Of a DNA stretch of 64,000 nucleotides, positions 54,189 through 64,000 are shown one piece after another. The DNA comes from Gammaproteobacteria bacterium (lineage in GTDB: Bacteria; Pseudomonadota; Gammaproteobacteria; Pseudomonadales; Cellvibrionaceae). Numbering within the stretch: the stretch's first letter is position 1; each line of letters opens with the position of its first letter. Below the pieces are notes generated by a model. The model saw only the letters and a list, made by a program, of their open reading frames with translations. It searched no databases and was not told the origin of the DNA. Where the stretch lies: positions 62,001-126,000 of the forward strand of contig JAGKWO010000017.1 of assembly GCA_021151835.1 (NCBI GenBank), written 5' to 3'. Position numbers and translations under genes: made by a program.

Positions 54189-56914
54189 TACACAGCCTCC
54201 TGCATAACTTGCGCCCAGGTTTCACCAACAAATGTCGGGATACCTTTCAGGCCAACCGGTAAACCGAGGCTGCCAGCCGCGAGTGTTGCACTCACTTTTA
54301 CCGGCAAACGCAGATTGTTATTAACAATGCGCACGATGACAGTGGCGTTATCTTTCACACCGATGCGCTCGGCATCCGCAACCGAAATCGCTACGTAAGG
54401 CGCCGGGATTCTGTCCGCAATAACCGCTGCTTTTGAAGTCATCTCTTCGCTACCAAACATGTGGTACAGCGGAGAAACGCGCAGCTTGCTGTCTGATGCA
54501 ACAAATGCGGCAGGGACATCGTTGAAATAATTGAAGCTTGCATCAGCGCGCGCTTCGATCAAACGTTTACCCGCATCACCTTTGCGCGAATGGCCACCGA
54601 CTTCGTCCTGGAATTTGTTCCAGGCTTGTGGTGAGTTCCAACCCGGAGCCCATGCAAATGAGGTCAATGCCGCCGGATTTTCCGGACCAACATAACCTTC
54701 CATTGAGTGCGCCAATGCCGAGTCGCTATCTTGCGAAGCACGCGGCTCGTGAACGCTGATGTTTGCACGCATTGCGGTGCGGCCAGAATAACGGCGCGGC
54801 TCACGCGCGAGTTTCAACCCTTTAATACGGAAGTCAGCGTTCGGAGCTGCATCGCGAATTTCTGCAAGCGCTGGAACTTCAGTGACAACTGCATCGATCA
54901 CTTCATCCAGTTGAGTCCAGGAGAAAGGCTTGTCTTCAACGGCAGTGTGGATCGCATGCAACCAGCGCCAGCCTTCTTTCACTTGTACTTTTGCATCGTA
55001 GAATGCCGGGTCATAAACCTGGAAGAAACGTTGTGCACGACCTTCACAGTTAATCACGGTACCGTCTGCTTCCGCGAAGCTTGCACCGGACAATACCAAG
55101 TGCGCTTTTTCCTGTACTGCTGTTACCTGGTGATCAAGAACGATTACCGATTTCGCGGCAGACAATGCGGCATCAACCAATTCTTTTGGTGCGCGACGGT
55201 ACAAATCATTTTCTGCGATGACGATTGTATCTGCTGCGCCATCTTTCAATGCAGTCAGTGCATCAACTACTGATTTACCTTTCAGGTAAGCAACGCCAAG
55301 GCTGTTTACTTCAGGAACAACCAGAGTAATTGCTACTGCTTTTTCGCGCGCTTTCAATGCAAGCGCAACGTTTGCAGCCGCTTTGATAACAGACTCGGAA
55401 CCTGCTGAAGTACCCGACACAACCAGCGGCGCTTTTGCTGCGAGTAATGCATCAGCGATGGTTTGTGCCAATGCGCGCTCTGCGTCACTCAGGTCATTCG
55501 CTGCTGGCGCATTACTATCGATAATATTGGCTACCGCAAAACCCAAACGCGCAATACTTTCTACCGGCGCGCGATAAGTTTCAGTCGCCGCATCATCCAG
55601 GCGAGTTTCCTGGAAGCTGGCGATAAACAATGGGCTCTTCGCATGCTGGCCAATATTTTTAATGGCTTCAGCAGCCCACTCGGATACGCGCTTTTCCGCC
55701 GCCATCTCATAGGCTTTGCCTTTCACGGCTTGACGTAATGCCAGTGCAATACGCGCTGCGGTCTGGGTTAAATCTTCACCCAGGATAAATACCGCATCCC
55801 TGTTTTCGAGATCGCGTACTGGTGGAGTGTGCAAACCGCTGTTTTGCAGAATGTCCAACACCAACTCAACACGTTTTTGTTCAGCCGCTTCAAAACCGGC
55901 ACTGAAATTTTCTGCACCGACTAATGAACGCAAGGCGTAGTTGGTTTCAATGCTTGCACGTGGCGAGCCGATACCAATAACTTTTTTGGAATTTTTAAGC
56001 GCGGCAATCGCCCAATCCAATGCACCATCTAAAGTGGTTGCACCAAGGCCGTTAGCAGCACGCAGGAATGGAACGCGCGGACGATCTTCGTTGTTGACAT
56101 AACCGTAACCGAAACGGCCTTTGTCACACAGGAAATAATGGTTGATCGAACCGTTGTAACGGTTTTCGATACGACGCAACTCACCGTAACGTTCACCGGG
56201 GCTGATGTTACAGCCAACGGAACAACCCTGGCATACGCTCGGGGCAAATTGCATATCCCACTTACGGTTGTAACGCTCGGAGTGGGTTTTGTCGGTGAAC
56301 ACACCGGTAGGGCAAACCTCTACCAGGTTGCCGGAGAATTCGCTCTCCAGGGTACCGCTTTCTACGCGACCGAAATAAACATTGTCGTGCGCACCGTATA
56401 CGCCCAGATCAGAACCATCGGCGTAATCGTTGTAATAACGCACGCAGCGATAACACGCGATGCAGCGGTTCATTTCGTGGCTGATAAACGAACCCAATTC
56501 CTGGTTCAGGTGAGTACGCTTGGTGAAATCGTAGCGGCGGGAATCGTGGCCGGTCATTACGGTCATATCTTGCAAATGACAGTGACCGCCCTCTTCACAC
56601 ACCGGACAATCGTGCGGGTGGTTGGTCATCAACCACTCGACAACACTCGCGCGAAACTCTTTCGCTTCTTCATCTTCAATCGAGATGTAAGTGTTGTCGG
56701 CTGCCGGTGTCATACACGACATGACCAAACGGCCGCGCTTATCGTCGGCATTGGCGTATTGCTTGACCGCGCATTGGCGACAAGCACCAACGCTGCCCAG
56801 CGCCGGGTGCCAGCAGAAGTAAGGAATATCGAGGCCCAGCGACAAACAGGCCTGCAACAGGTTATCTGCGCCGTTAACTTCTAATTGTTTACCATCAACG
56901 TGAATCGTAGCCAT
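54188..56914 (-). CDS. nuoG: NADH-quinone oxidoreductase subunit G
   Basis: A 908-residue iron-sulfur subunit of the peripheral arm, the same length as in E. coli. The N-terminal ferredoxin-like part holds a 2Fe-2S cluster (CWHPALGSVGACRQC). A His-ligated 4Fe-4S cluster follows (HPHDCPVCEEGGHC), then CIACYRCVRYYND, and the extra N7 cluster motif CQGCSVGCN near residue 228, shared with some bacteria only. The C-terminal two thirds form a molybdopterin-oxidoreductase fold without cofactor. It lies 14 bases after nuoF. Confidence 0.97.
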   Translation of the reverse strand: MATIHVDGKQLEVNGADNLLQACLSLGLDIPYFCWHPALGSVGACRQCAVKQYANADDKRGRLVMSCMTPAADNTYISIEDEEAKEFRASVVEWLMTNHPHDCPVCEEGGHCHLQDMTVMTGHDSRRYDFTKRTHLNQELGSFISHEMNRCIACYRCVRYYNDYADGSDLGVYGAHDNVYFGRVESGTLESEFSGNLVEVCPTGVFTDKTHSERYNRKWDMQFAPSVCQGCSVGCNISPGERYGELRRIENRYNGSINHYFLCDKGRFGYGYVNNEDRPRVPFLRAANGLGATTLDGALDWAIAALKNSKKVIGIGSPRASIETNYALRSLVGAENFSAGFEAAEQKRVELVLDILQNSGLHTPPVRDLENRDAVFILGEDLTQTAARIALALRQAVKGKAYEMAAEKRVSEWAAEAIKNIGQHAKSPLFIASFQETRLDDAATETYRAPVESIARLGFAVANIIDSNAPAANDLSDAERALAQTIADALLAAKAPLVVSGTSAGSESVIKAAANVALALKAREKAVAITLVVPEVNSLGVAYLKGKSVVDALTALKDGAADTIVIAENDLYRRAPKELVDAALSAAKSVIVLDHQVTAVQEKAHLVLSGASFAEADGTVINCEGRAQRFFQVYDPAFYDAKVQVKEGWRWLHAIHTAVEDKPFSWTQLDEVIDAVVTEVPALAEIRDAAPNADFRIKGLKLAREPRRYSGRTAMRANISVHEPRASQDSDSALAHSMEGYVGPENPAALTSFAWAPGWNSPQAWNKFQDEVGGHSRKGDAGKRLIEARADASFNYFNDVPAAFVASDSKLRVSPLYHMFGSEEMTSKAAVIADRIPAPYVAISVADAERIGVKDNATVIVRIVNNNLRLPVKVSATLAAGSLGLPVGLKGIPTFVGETWAQVMQEAV

Positions 56915-56928
56915 GACTTATATAGCCC

Positions 56929-58245
56929 TTACGCAGTAGCAGTAGCCGCAGCGGTTGCTGGAGCTGCTATGCCTTGTTCAAATTCGGAACGGAAATATTT
57001 CAATGCGCTTTGCAATGGTTCCATGGCTCCCGGTGCGTGGGCACAGAAAGTTTTACCCGGACCAAGCTGGCGAGTCAGTTGTTGCAAAATATCCAGGTAT
57101 TCTGGCTTGCCTTCACCGCGCTCAATCGCCAACAGCATTTTCACCGACCATGGCAAACCGTCGCGGCATGGCGTACACCAGCCACAGGATTCACGCGCGA
57201 AGAATTGTTCGAGGTTACGCACCGCCGACACCATGCTCTGGGTGTGGTCAACGACCATCACCAGGCCGGTACCCATACGGCTGCCCGCTTTCATGATGGT
57301 GTCAAAATCCATCGCCAGATCCAGGTGATCAGGAGTCAGGAAGTCAGTTGACGCACCACCGGGCAACCAGGCTTTCAGCTCCAGGCCAACGCGCATACCG
57401 CCGGCGTGTTCGTAAATGATTTCGCGTGCAGTAGTACCGATTGGCAACTCCCACAGGCCAGGATTTTTCACCTTGCCGGAAGCACCATAGATCTTGGTTC
57501 CACCGTCCGGGCTTTTGCCCTGGGACAACCCTTTGAACCAGTCAGCACCGCGGTTGATGATGTGCGACAAATTGCTCAGGGTTTCCACGTTGTTAACGAT
57601 GGTTGGACGGCCCCAGAGGCCGGCAATTTGCGGGAATGGTGGTTTGGCCCTTGGATTGGCACGACGGCCTTCGAGCGAGTTAATCAATGCCGTTTCTTCA
57701 CCGCAGATATAACGCCCTGCCCCGGTATGCACATGCATATCCAGGCTCCAGCCGGAACCTAAAATGTTTTCGCCGAGATAGCCTTTCGCGTTGGCCTGCT
57801 CAATGGCTTCGTTCAAATGTTTTGCCGCGAGGACATATTCGCCGCGCAAGAAAATGTACGCGCGTTTTGCCTGGATCGCGTAAGCCGCGATGATCATACC
57901 TTCCACCAATTGGTGTGGCAGACACTCCATCAACAAACGGTCTTTGAATGTACCCGGCTCCATTTCGTCCGCGTTACACACAAGGTATTTCGCACCGGCA
58001 TCGGGTCCCATCGGGATCAAACCCCATTTGATACCGGCAGGGAAACCCGCGCCGCCACGGCCACGCAGGTTTGCATCTTTTACTGCCGCCTGAACGTCTG
58101 CAGGAGACATTGCCGGAATCGCTTTACGCACGGACAAATAACCATCCAGCGCTTCGTATTCGTTGATATCAACAACGGGCTTGTTATCAACGATACGGTA
58201 TGTCAGTGGCTTGATTTCGCCGAGGTTGTTGTTGGGAAGAGTCAT
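56929..58245 (-). CDS. nuoF: NADH-quinone oxidoreductase subunit F
   Basis: A 438-residue NADH-binding flavoprotein. The glycine-rich GRGGAGFPAGIKWG binds NADH and FMN, and the 4Fe-4S cluster N3 is ligated by ESCGWCTPCRDG and a later cysteine (KTFCAHAPGA). It accepts hydride from NADH. The C-terminal tail is Ala-rich. Its ATG overlaps the nuoE stop by 4 bases. Confidence 0.97.
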   Translation of the reverse strand: MTLPNNNLGEIKPLTYRIVDNKPVVDINEYEALDGYLSVRKAIPAMSPADVQAAVKDANLRGRGGAGFPAGIKWGLIPMGPDAGAKYLVCNADEMEPGTFKDRLLMECLPHQLVEGMIIAAYAIQAKRAYIFLRGEYVLAAKHLNEAIEQANAKGYLGENILGSGWSLDMHVHTGAGRYICGEETALINSLEGRRANPRAKPPFPQIAGLWGRPTIVNNVETLSNLSHIINRGADWFKGLSQGKSPDGGTKIYGASGKVKNPGLWELPIGTTAREIIYEHAGGMRVGLELKAWLPGGASTDFLTPDHLDLAMDFDTIMKAGSRMGTGLVMVVDHTQSMVSAVRNLEQFFARESCGWCTPCRDGLPWSVKMLLAIERGEGKPEYLDILQQLTRQLGPGKTFCAHAPGAMEPLQSALKYFRSEFEQGIAAPATAAATATA

Positions 58246-58751
58246 ACGTATTTCTCCAACAGCGCGGGAATTTGTTCCGGAGTCAAATTGGTGTGGGTGT
58301 CATCATTGATCATGATGGCCGGCGCTTTATCGCAGGTACCCAGGCAGCAAATTGGCAACAAGGTATAACGTTCGTCTGGCGTAGTTTCACCAAGGCCAAC
58401 GTTAATGTGCTTGATGATGGCATCCTGGACGACTTCAAAATCCATCAGGTGGCAAGCGATGCTGTCGCACACTTTGATTACGTTACGGCCAACGGGGCGA
58501 CGGAAAATCAGACTGTAAAATGTCGCGACGCCTTCGAGGTCGGGAGCGGAAATTCCGAGCAGATCAGCTACCGGTTGGATAGCGCCATCAGGCACCCAAC
58601 CATGGCGACGCTGGATTACTTTTAACGCATCAATCGATGCAGCGCGCGCATCATCATAGTGATGAATGTGGTGCTCGATCTCAGCACGGTCTTCATCGGC
58701 CAGGATGTAAGGCTCGACATTGGGACGGTTACTATCAGTACAAATAATCAT
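58242..58751 (-). CDS. nuoE: NADH-quinone oxidoreductase subunit E
   Basis: A 169-residue thioredoxin-like subunit with the 2Fe-2S cluster N1a, ligated by C95, C100, C136 and C140 (VCDSIAC and CLGTC). It sits beside NuoF in the NADH dehydrogenase module. It lies 39 bases after nuoCD. Confidence 0.96.
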   Translation of the reverse strand: MIICTDSNRPNVEPYILADEDRAEIEHHIHHYDDARAASIDALKVIQRRHGWVPDGAIQPVADLLGISAPDLEGVATFYSLIFRRPVGRNVIKVCDSIACHLMDFEVVQDAIIKHINVGLGETTPDERYTLLPICCLGTCDKAPAIMINDDTHTNLTPEQIPALLEKYV

Positions 58752-58790
58752 AATAGTCAGTACAAATAATCAAATTGGTTTACTGGATAA

Positions 58791-60557
58791 TTAGCGGTCA
58801 ACGTCGGCCATTACAAAGTCGATACTGGCCAGGTAAGCAATCAAATCGGGAATCATACTGCCGCGAATTACTGCAGGAATCTGCTGCAAATGCGGGAAGC
58901 TCGGCGTACGGATACGCGTGCGGTAACTCATGGTGGAGTTATCGCTGGTCAGGTAATAACTGTTGATACCCTTGGTAGCTTCAATTAACTGGCTCGCCTC
59001 GCCCGCTGGCATGATCGGACCCCATGACACACTCAGGAAGTGGGTAATCAGGGTCTCAATGTGTTGCAGGGTTTTTTCTTTCGGCGGTGGACAAGTTAAA
59101 TGGTGATCAGCCTTGTATGGACCTTCCGGCATGTTATCCAGACATTGCTTGATGATGCGCAAGCTCTGGCGCATTTCTTCAATACGCACCAGGCAACGAT
59201 CATAAGCATCGCCGTTGTGGGCCAAAGGAACATCAAAATCAAAATTCTGGTAGCCAGAGTAAGGACGCGCTTTACGCAGGTCGTAATCAATACCGGTAGC
59301 ACGCAGGCCAGGACCGGTAACGCCCCACTCAATCGCTTCCTTGGAATTGTATTGCGCAACACCGATAGTACGGGATTTCAATACGCTGTTTTTGACGGCG
59401 GCTTTTACGTATTCATCGAGACGCTTTGGCATCCAGTCAACGAATTCCTGCACCAGTTTTTGCCAGCCTTTTGGCAAGTCATGGGCAACACCACCGATGC
59501 GATACCAGGCCGGGTGCATACGGAAACCGGTCACGGCCTCGATCACATCGTAAGCTTTCATACGGTCGGTAAACATAAAGAAGATCGGCGTCATACCGCC
59601 AACGTCCTGGATGTAGGTACCAAGGAACAGCAAGTGACTGGTGATACGGAAGAATTCCGCCATCATTACGCGGATGGTTTCAACACGAGACGGCACCTTA
59701 ATGCCCGCCAGTTTTTCTACCGCAAGAACGTAAGGCAGGTTGTTCATTACGCCACCGAGGTAATCGATACGGTCGGTGTAAGGAATAAAGCTGTGCCAGG
59801 ATTGGCGTTCGCCCATTTTCTCGGCACCGCGATGGTGGTAACCAATATCGGGGACGCAATCAACAATCTCTTCACCATCCAACTGCAATACGATACGGAA
59901 CGCACCGTGCGCACTCGGGTGGTTAGGGCCGAGGTTGAGGAACATGAAATCCTCATCCGCAGTGCCGCGTTTCATGCCCCACTCTTCGGGGTTAAAACGC
60001 AGGCCTTCCTGTTCGAAGTCCTGCTTGGCGGCGTTCAACATAAACGGATCGAATTCTGTTGCACGCGCCGGATAATCTTTACGCAGCGGGTGACCCTTCC
60101 AGGTCGGCGGCAACATGATGCGGGTCAGTAACGGGTGACCTTCGAAGTCGATACCGAATAAATCCCACACCTCACGCTCATACCAGTTAGCGTTTGGCCA
60201 AATGTTGATAACACTTGGAATACCCAGGCTGTCAGAGGAAAGGGCAACTTTGATGCGCACATCGCTGTTACGCTCAATCGAGAGCAGATGGTAGAAAACG
60301 GTAAAGTCCGCTGCGGGTAAACCATAACGGTGGGTGCGCAAACGCTCATCCACCGCACTCAGGTCATACAGCATTGAATAAGGCTTGGGCACATTACGCA
60401 GGAAGCGCAATACCTCAACCACTTTATCGCGCGTTACCCAGAGTGTTGGAACGTCGTCTTTGGTGGGTTGAACCACGAAGGTCCCTTCACCAAATTGGGC
60501 AAACAGTTCGCTCACTACCTGAGGCAAAGCGGTATCTAGAGTCGCATTCTCAGCCAT
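58791..60557 (-). CDS. nuoCD: NADH-quinone oxidoreductase fused subunits C and D
   Basis: A 588-residue fusion of NuoC (about 1-180, with the HPLLTRIMLPPTWKGHPLRKDYP segment) and NuoD (about 200-588, NiFe-hydrogenase-like, with GPNHPSAHGAFRIVLQLDGE and the ending PSFPHLQQIPAVIRG..IPDLIAYLASIDFVMADVDR in pieces). Together with NuoB it forms the quinone-reducing site. The fusion is typical of enterobacteria, Pseudomonas and relatives. It lies 72 bases after nuoB. Confidence 0.97.
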   Translation of the reverse strand: MAENATLDTALPQVVSELFAQFGEGTFVVQPTKDDVPTLWVTRDKVVEVLRFLRNVPKPYSMLYDLSAVDERLRTHRYGLPAADFTVFYHLLSIERNSDVRIKVALSSDSLGIPSVINIWPNANWYEREVWDLFGIDFEGHPLLTRIMLPPTWKGHPLRKDYPARATEFDPFMLNAAKQDFEQEGLRFNPEEWGMKRGTADEDFMFLNLGPNHPSAHGAFRIVLQLDGEEIVDCVPDIGYHHRGAEKMGERQSWHSFIPYTDRIDYLGGVMNNLPYVLAVEKLAGIKVPSRVETIRVMMAEFFRITSHLLFLGTYIQDVGGMTPIFFMFTDRMKAYDVIEAVTGFRMHPAWYRIGGVAHDLPKGWQKLVQEFVDWMPKRLDEYVKAAVKNSVLKSRTIGVAQYNSKEAIEWGVTGPGLRATGIDYDLRKARPYSGYQNFDFDVPLAHNGDAYDRCLVRIEEMRQSLRIIKQCLDNMPEGPYKADHHLTCPPPKEKTLQHIETLITHFLSVSWGPIMPAGEASQLIEATKGINSYYLTSDNSTMSYRTRIRTPSFPHLQQIPAVIRGSMIPDLIAYLASIDFVMADVDR

Positions 60558-60629
60558 CTATCAGCTCGTCACTAAAATTAAAATTCTTTTGGATAGGCGC
60601 AAGCCCGGCGGCCTGCAAACCACCGGGTT

Positions 60630-61304
60630 TTAAATGCTATCTGGCTCGCGCAGGTTCACGACCTGGATACGCTCGGCCTGTTTAACATCGCGCTGTGCCG
60701 GCATTACCGGGCGATATACACCCTGGTCGCCGCCAACCCAGGTCAATGGGCGACGCTCTTTGCCAATCGATTCCTGCAACAGCATCAAGCCTTGCAAAAA
60801 GGCTTCAGGGCGCGGTGGGCAACCCGGAATATACAGATCGACTGGCAGGAATTTATCCACGCCTTGTACAACCGAATAAATGTCGTACATGCCACCGGAG
60901 TTCGCACAGGACCCCATGGAGATTACCCATTTTGGTTCGAGCATTTGCTCGTACAAACGCTGCACAACAGGAGCCATCTTGATAAAGCAGGTGCCGGCCA
61001 CCACCATCAGGTCTGCCTGGCGGGGCGATGCACGAATTACTTCTGCACCAAAACGCGCGAGGTCGTGTGGCGCGGTAAAGGCCGTTGCCATTTCCACATA
61101 GCAGCAAGACAAACCGAAGTTATAGGGCCACAGGGAATTTTTACGCCCCCAGTTCACGGCACCGTTGATCATGTCATCGAGCTTGCCCATGAACACATTT
61201 TTGTGAACCTGATCTTCCGTCGGATCACTTACCCGCTCCCGGGGTTGTTCAGGGTAGCGAATTTCTGAATTGTCGGAATCAATACGCGTCAGGGTATAGT
61301 CCAT
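60630..61304 (-). CDS. nuoB: NADH-quinone oxidoreductase subunit B
   Basis: A 224-residue subunit carrying the terminal cluster N2 that reduces quinone. The ligands are the tandem cysteines in LSCCYVEM and those in MGSCANSGG and PGCPPRPEA. It lies 26 bases after nuoA. Confidence 0.97.
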   Translation of the reverse strand: MDYTLTRIDSDNSEIRYPEQPRERVSDPTEDQVHKNVFMGKLDDMINGAVNWGRKNSLWPYNFGLSCCYVEMATAFTAPHDLARFGAEVIRASPRQADLMVVAGTCFIKMAPVVQRLYEQMLEPKWVISMGSCANSGGMYDIYSVVQGVDKFLPVDLYIPGCPPRPEAFLQGLMLLQESIGKERRPLTWVGGDQGVYRPVMPAQRDVKQAERIQVVNLREPDSI

Positions 61305-61330
61305 CAGGAAAACCTCAGGATGCTTAAAAC

Positions 61331-61768
61331 TTAATTGGAATTGGTAGTTGCTGCAGTCTTTGCATTTGCTTCGTCTTTAATACGACGACGGCGCGTTTCG
61401 GATGACCAATCGAGGGCACCAAGACGCCAGATATAAATAAGACCAACCAGAAGAACAGAAACGAAAATAAAGACTTCAATAAAACCGGGCCAGCCACTTT
61501 CGCGAACGGATACTGACCAGGCGTACAGGAAAAGGGCTTCAATATCGAAAATAACGAAGAACATGGCGATCAAATAAAACTTCGCCGACAGACGCAGGCG
61601 CGCACCGCCTACCGAAACAATACCGGATTCAAAGGGCTCGGTTTTCGCCCTGCCTTTACTGCGGCCACCCATAAACACCGGAATGGCGAGCATAAATGCA
61701 CAAATAAAAATAACACCGAAGATATAAACAGCGAAGGACCAGTTATGCGCAATGGCGTCAATTGACAT
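61331..61768 (-). CDS. nuoA: NADH-quinone oxidoreductase subunit A
   Basis: About 145 residues with three transmembrane helices; the family's FESGIVSVGGARLRLSAKFYLIAMFFVIFDIEALFLYAW loop and helix (in parts) is intact. First gene of the operon. ATG 61768 with GGGAG upstream is preferred over an in-frame ATG at 61804. Confidence 0.95.
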   Translation of the reverse strand: MSIDAIAHNWSFAVYIFGVIFICAFMLAIPVFMGGRSKGRAKTEPFESGIVSVGGARLRLSAKFYLIAMFFVIFDIEALFLYAWSVSVRESGWPGFIEVFIFVSVLLVGLIYIWRLGALDWSSETRRRRIKDEANAKTAATTNSN

Positions 61769-62407
61769 CAAGTAATCTCCCACAGCGAGCGACGCAAAAT
61801 GCAAGTAAATTGCAAATGATAATTAATCTTATTGCGATAGATAAATGCAAAGTCTATGATGTTGCCATTGAGCAGATGATGCTCGACAAAAGACTTATAA
61901 AAATTGAGGCTTAAGAAAAATCGGCCGGCATTCTCTATGGATATCAATAAACGGTGTGCAAAAAAGGCGTAAATTCCGTCGTAAAAATTAACATTCCGTG
62001 ATCAAAAAATGCCTGAGTTACCCTGGGTAATACAAAGGTGCTTGAAAACCGCCTATCGAAACGCACCGCATTGTAGCAACTATATAACCAGACTCAAACC
62101 TCGATGACAAAAAAGTTTCATGTATTTGAAGCACTTACTGCAAAAAATTTCGCTTCGCCATGAAAAACCGATTAATAAATAACCGCTTTGATTTTATTTG
62201 TTCGATTTCCTACTAGAGACCAACCCTCATACAGGTACAATGCTGGCCGGATAAACCAGTGCAAATCCGGTTGATGGAAACGAATCCCGTCTATCCCACT
62301 GTCAATCGTTTTATAACGCTGTTCTGAACACTTCCATCCTCTGAATGTTCACACTCATGGCAGCTGCAACTATCCGACATTTAATTTAATGGTGATTCAG
62401 GTCCTCT
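61769..62407. other. Divergent intergenic region between nuoA and mfd
   Basis: About 640 bases, the longest gene-free stretch here. It must hold the nuo promoter (minus strand) and the mfd promoter (plus strand). TTGATT (62188-62193) and TACTAG (62211-62216), 17 bases apart, are a weak candidate for mfd. TACAAT (62236-62241) is a stronger -10 without a good -35. A small GAGCA..TGCTC hairpin lies near 61875. No convincing small gene or RNA is visible. Confidence 0.4.
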
Positions 62408-64000
62408 ATGGTTTTACATTCACTTGCAGCTCCCCCGTTATCCAATCGCCCGGGCAACCGGCAACAGTGGGGACAATTACACGGTTCGGCGCAATCACTG
62501 GCTATTGTTAATGCCGCGTTGGCTTATAAAGGATTGAGCCTGGTCGTTACTGCCGATACCAGCTCTGCGATTCGATTGGAAAGTGAATTATCATTTTTTG
62601 CGAATAACCAGCAACAGCTCGCGGTTCTGCACCTGGCCGATTGGGAGACCCTACCCTACGACACCATATCGCCGCACCAGGATATTATCTCCGAGCGCCT
62701 CAGCACACTGTACAAATTACCGTCCATTAAACAGGGCATTTTGATTGTTCCGATAACTACCCTGCTACAACGCCTGATGCCGCAATCTTATTTAATCGGC
62801 AACAGCCTGATGGTATCGGTCGGTGAACAAATAGATACTAACCAATTGCGGCAAAACCTGGAGCGCGCCGGCTACCATTGTGTGGATACGGTTTACGAGC
62901 ATGGCGAATTCGCCGTGCGCGGTTCGCTGATGGATATTTATCCGATGGGCAGCCATCTGCCCTATCGCATCGATTTGTTCGATGACGAAATTGAAAGCTT
63001 GCGCACCTTCGACCCCGAAACACAATTAACAATAGACAAAGTAGAAAAAATCCAGCTTCTCCCGGCAAAAGAATTTCCACTGAATAAAGCCGGTATTAAT
63101 TTATTTAAACAGCAGTGGCTTGAACGTTTCGATGTAAACCATAAAGCCTGCCCGGTTTTCCAGGACATCAGCGCCGGTATTTCGCCGCCGGGTATCGAAT
63201 ATTATCTGCCGTTATTTTTTGATGCATGCAGTACATTGTTTGATTACCTGCCGCAAAACACCCAAGTGTATGCCTTGGGCGATATTGAAAAATCCGCTGA
63301 AAATTTCTGGGTGGAATTATTGCGCCGCTATGAAAGCCGTCGGGTAGATCCGTTGCGCCCGTTGCTGGCACCGCGCGATATTTATCTGGCGATTGATGAA
63401 CTTTTCGGCAATTTGAAAAATTATTGTCGAACCTTTATCAGCTCGGCAACACTGGACACCAAAGAAGGCAACGTTAATTTCAATACGGCAACTCCACCCT
63501 CCTTGCCGATCCGGGCGCAAGCCGACAACCCGCTCGCTGCCATTCATGCATTCCTGCTGGAGTTTGACGGCCGCGTTTTATTTTGTGCTGAATCCGCCGG
63601 GCGCCGCGAAACATTATTGGAACTACTGGGGCGAATCCGGATTCGCCCTGCCTCGGTTGACAGTTGGGAAGATTTTTATACCGGCAGTGAAAAACTGGCG
63701 ATTACGGTTGCCCCCCTGGATCAGGGTTTATTGCAAACAGAACCCAGGCTCACATTGATTGCGGAATCCCAGCTGTTTGGTGAACGTATCCAGCAACAAC
63801 GCCGCCGCCAGAAATCGCAAGACAATGCGGATATGGTGGTAAAAAATCTCACCGAATTAAAAATCGGTGCGGCGGTGGTCCATATCGACCATGGTGTAGG
63901 TCGTTATCGCGGTTTGGAAACTATCACGATTGATAACCAGACCAACGAATTTTTAACGCTCGAATACGCTGACGAAGCCAAATTATATGTGCCGGTAACC
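62408..64000 (+). CDS. mfd: Transcription-repair coupling factor Mfd (N-terminal part)
   Basis: The frame is open from ATG 62408 to the window edge: 531 codons of a protein that normally has about 1150 residues. The visible part covers the UvrB-like domains 1a, 2 and 1b (about 15-340, with DWETLPYD, ISERLSTLY and RGSLMDIYP typical of Mfd), the D3 domain, and the start of the CarD-like RNA polymerase-interacting domain (about 485 onward, IGAAVVHIDHGVGRYRGL). Mfd removes stalled RNA polymerase at lesions and recruits UvrA. The helicase motor lies beyond the window. AGGT lies a few bases before the ATG. Confidence 0.96.
   Translation, partial: MVLHSLAAPPLSNRPGNRQQWGQLHGSAQSLAIVNAALAYKGLSLVVTADTSSAIRLESELSFFANNQQQLAVLHLADWETLPYDTISPHQDIISERLSTLYKLPSIKQGILIVPITTLLQRLMPQSYLIGNSLMVSVGEQIDTNQLRQNLERAGYHCVDTVYEHGEFAVRGSLMDIYPMGSHLPYRIDLFDDEIESLRTFDPETQLTIDKVEKIQLLPAKEFPLNKAGINLFKQQWLERFDVNHKACPVFQDISAGISPPGIEYYLPLFFDACSTLFDYLPQNTQVYALGDIEKSAENFWVELLRRYESRRVDPLRPLLAPRDIYLAIDELFGNLKNYCRTFISSATLDTKEGNVNFNTATPPSLPIRAQADNPLAAIHAFLLEFDGRVLFCAESAGRRETLLELLGRIRIRPASVDSWEDFYTGSEKLAITVAPLDQGLLQTEPRLTLIAESQLFGERIQQQRRRQKSQDNADMVVKNLTELKIGAAVVHIDHGVGRYRGLETITIDNQTNEFLTLEYADEAKLYVPVT

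Noticed and set aside
59100..60131. 343-codon frame on the plus strand opposite nuoCD
   Set aside because: Antisense to a highly conserved gene, no ribosome binding site and no family resemblance.

Overview
The window reads as a chromosomal stretch of a gammaproteobacterium, most likely Cellvibrionaceae (Cellvibrio or a close relative). This placement is inferred from gene content, not from a database search. Supporting signs are a secreted glycoside hydrolase 18 lipoprotein with a poly-serine linker, EF-P with Arg32 next to its rhamnosyltransferase EarP, a Pseudomonas-like rlmKL-rmf-pyrD neighbourhood, a quinone-type pyrD, a 180-kDa-class NAD-glutamate dehydrogenase, and a nuo operon with fused nuoCD. 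No rRNA, tRNA, insertion sequence, CRISPR array or prophage was recognised.

Layout. 0.4-4 kb: small uncharacterised genes, including a two-gene operon (413-2720) in which a protein with three internal repeats precedes a FIST-like protein. 4.2-9 kb: an ABC exporter, a DUF2058 protein, and a LysR regulator divergent from a periplasmic metallo-beta-lactamase-fold hydrolase, with a perfect inverted repeat between them. 9.1-11.3 kb: a visibly GC-richer cassette with an MFS efflux pump and a divergent TetR regulator separated by three tandem 14-bp operator-like repeats, probably acquired by transfer. 11.4-13.2 kb: earP and efp. 13.6-17.9 kb: a SnoaL-like secreted protein, a membrane serine hydrolase interrupted by one in-frame TGA, and a LytS/LytTR two-component pair. 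18-21.7 kb: GH18 lipoprotein, msrP-msrQ periplasmic methionine sulfoxide repair, and a secreted unknown.

21.7-33 kb (mostly minus strand): an orphan ParD-like antitoxin, rlmKL, a truncated ribosome modulation factor gene, pyrD, a DUF2835 protein, a chemoreceptor and the large NAD-glutamate dehydrogenase. 33.2-40.6 kb (plus strand): a six-gene MoxR/DUF58/DUF4381/VWA/VWA-TPR/BatD operon of the aerotolerance type. 40.6-43.9 kb: lolCDE, the lipoprotein-release ABC transporter. 44-46.5 kb: a PilZ protein, a small secreted protein and sthA. 46.8-61.8 kb: the complete 13-gene nuo operon (nuoA, B, CD, E-N) for respiratory complex I, on the minus strand and ending in a strong terminator. The window ends inside mfd, divergent from nuo.

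Most of the window is housekeeping: respiration, lipoprotein trafficking, translation support and pyrimidine synthesis. The least ordinary spots are the FIST-like operon, the rmf remnant, the interrupted hydrolase with its start site buried in a terminator-like hairpin, the orphan antitoxin, the efflux cassette with its phased operators, and four tandem 18-20 bp repeats between nuoN and sthA.
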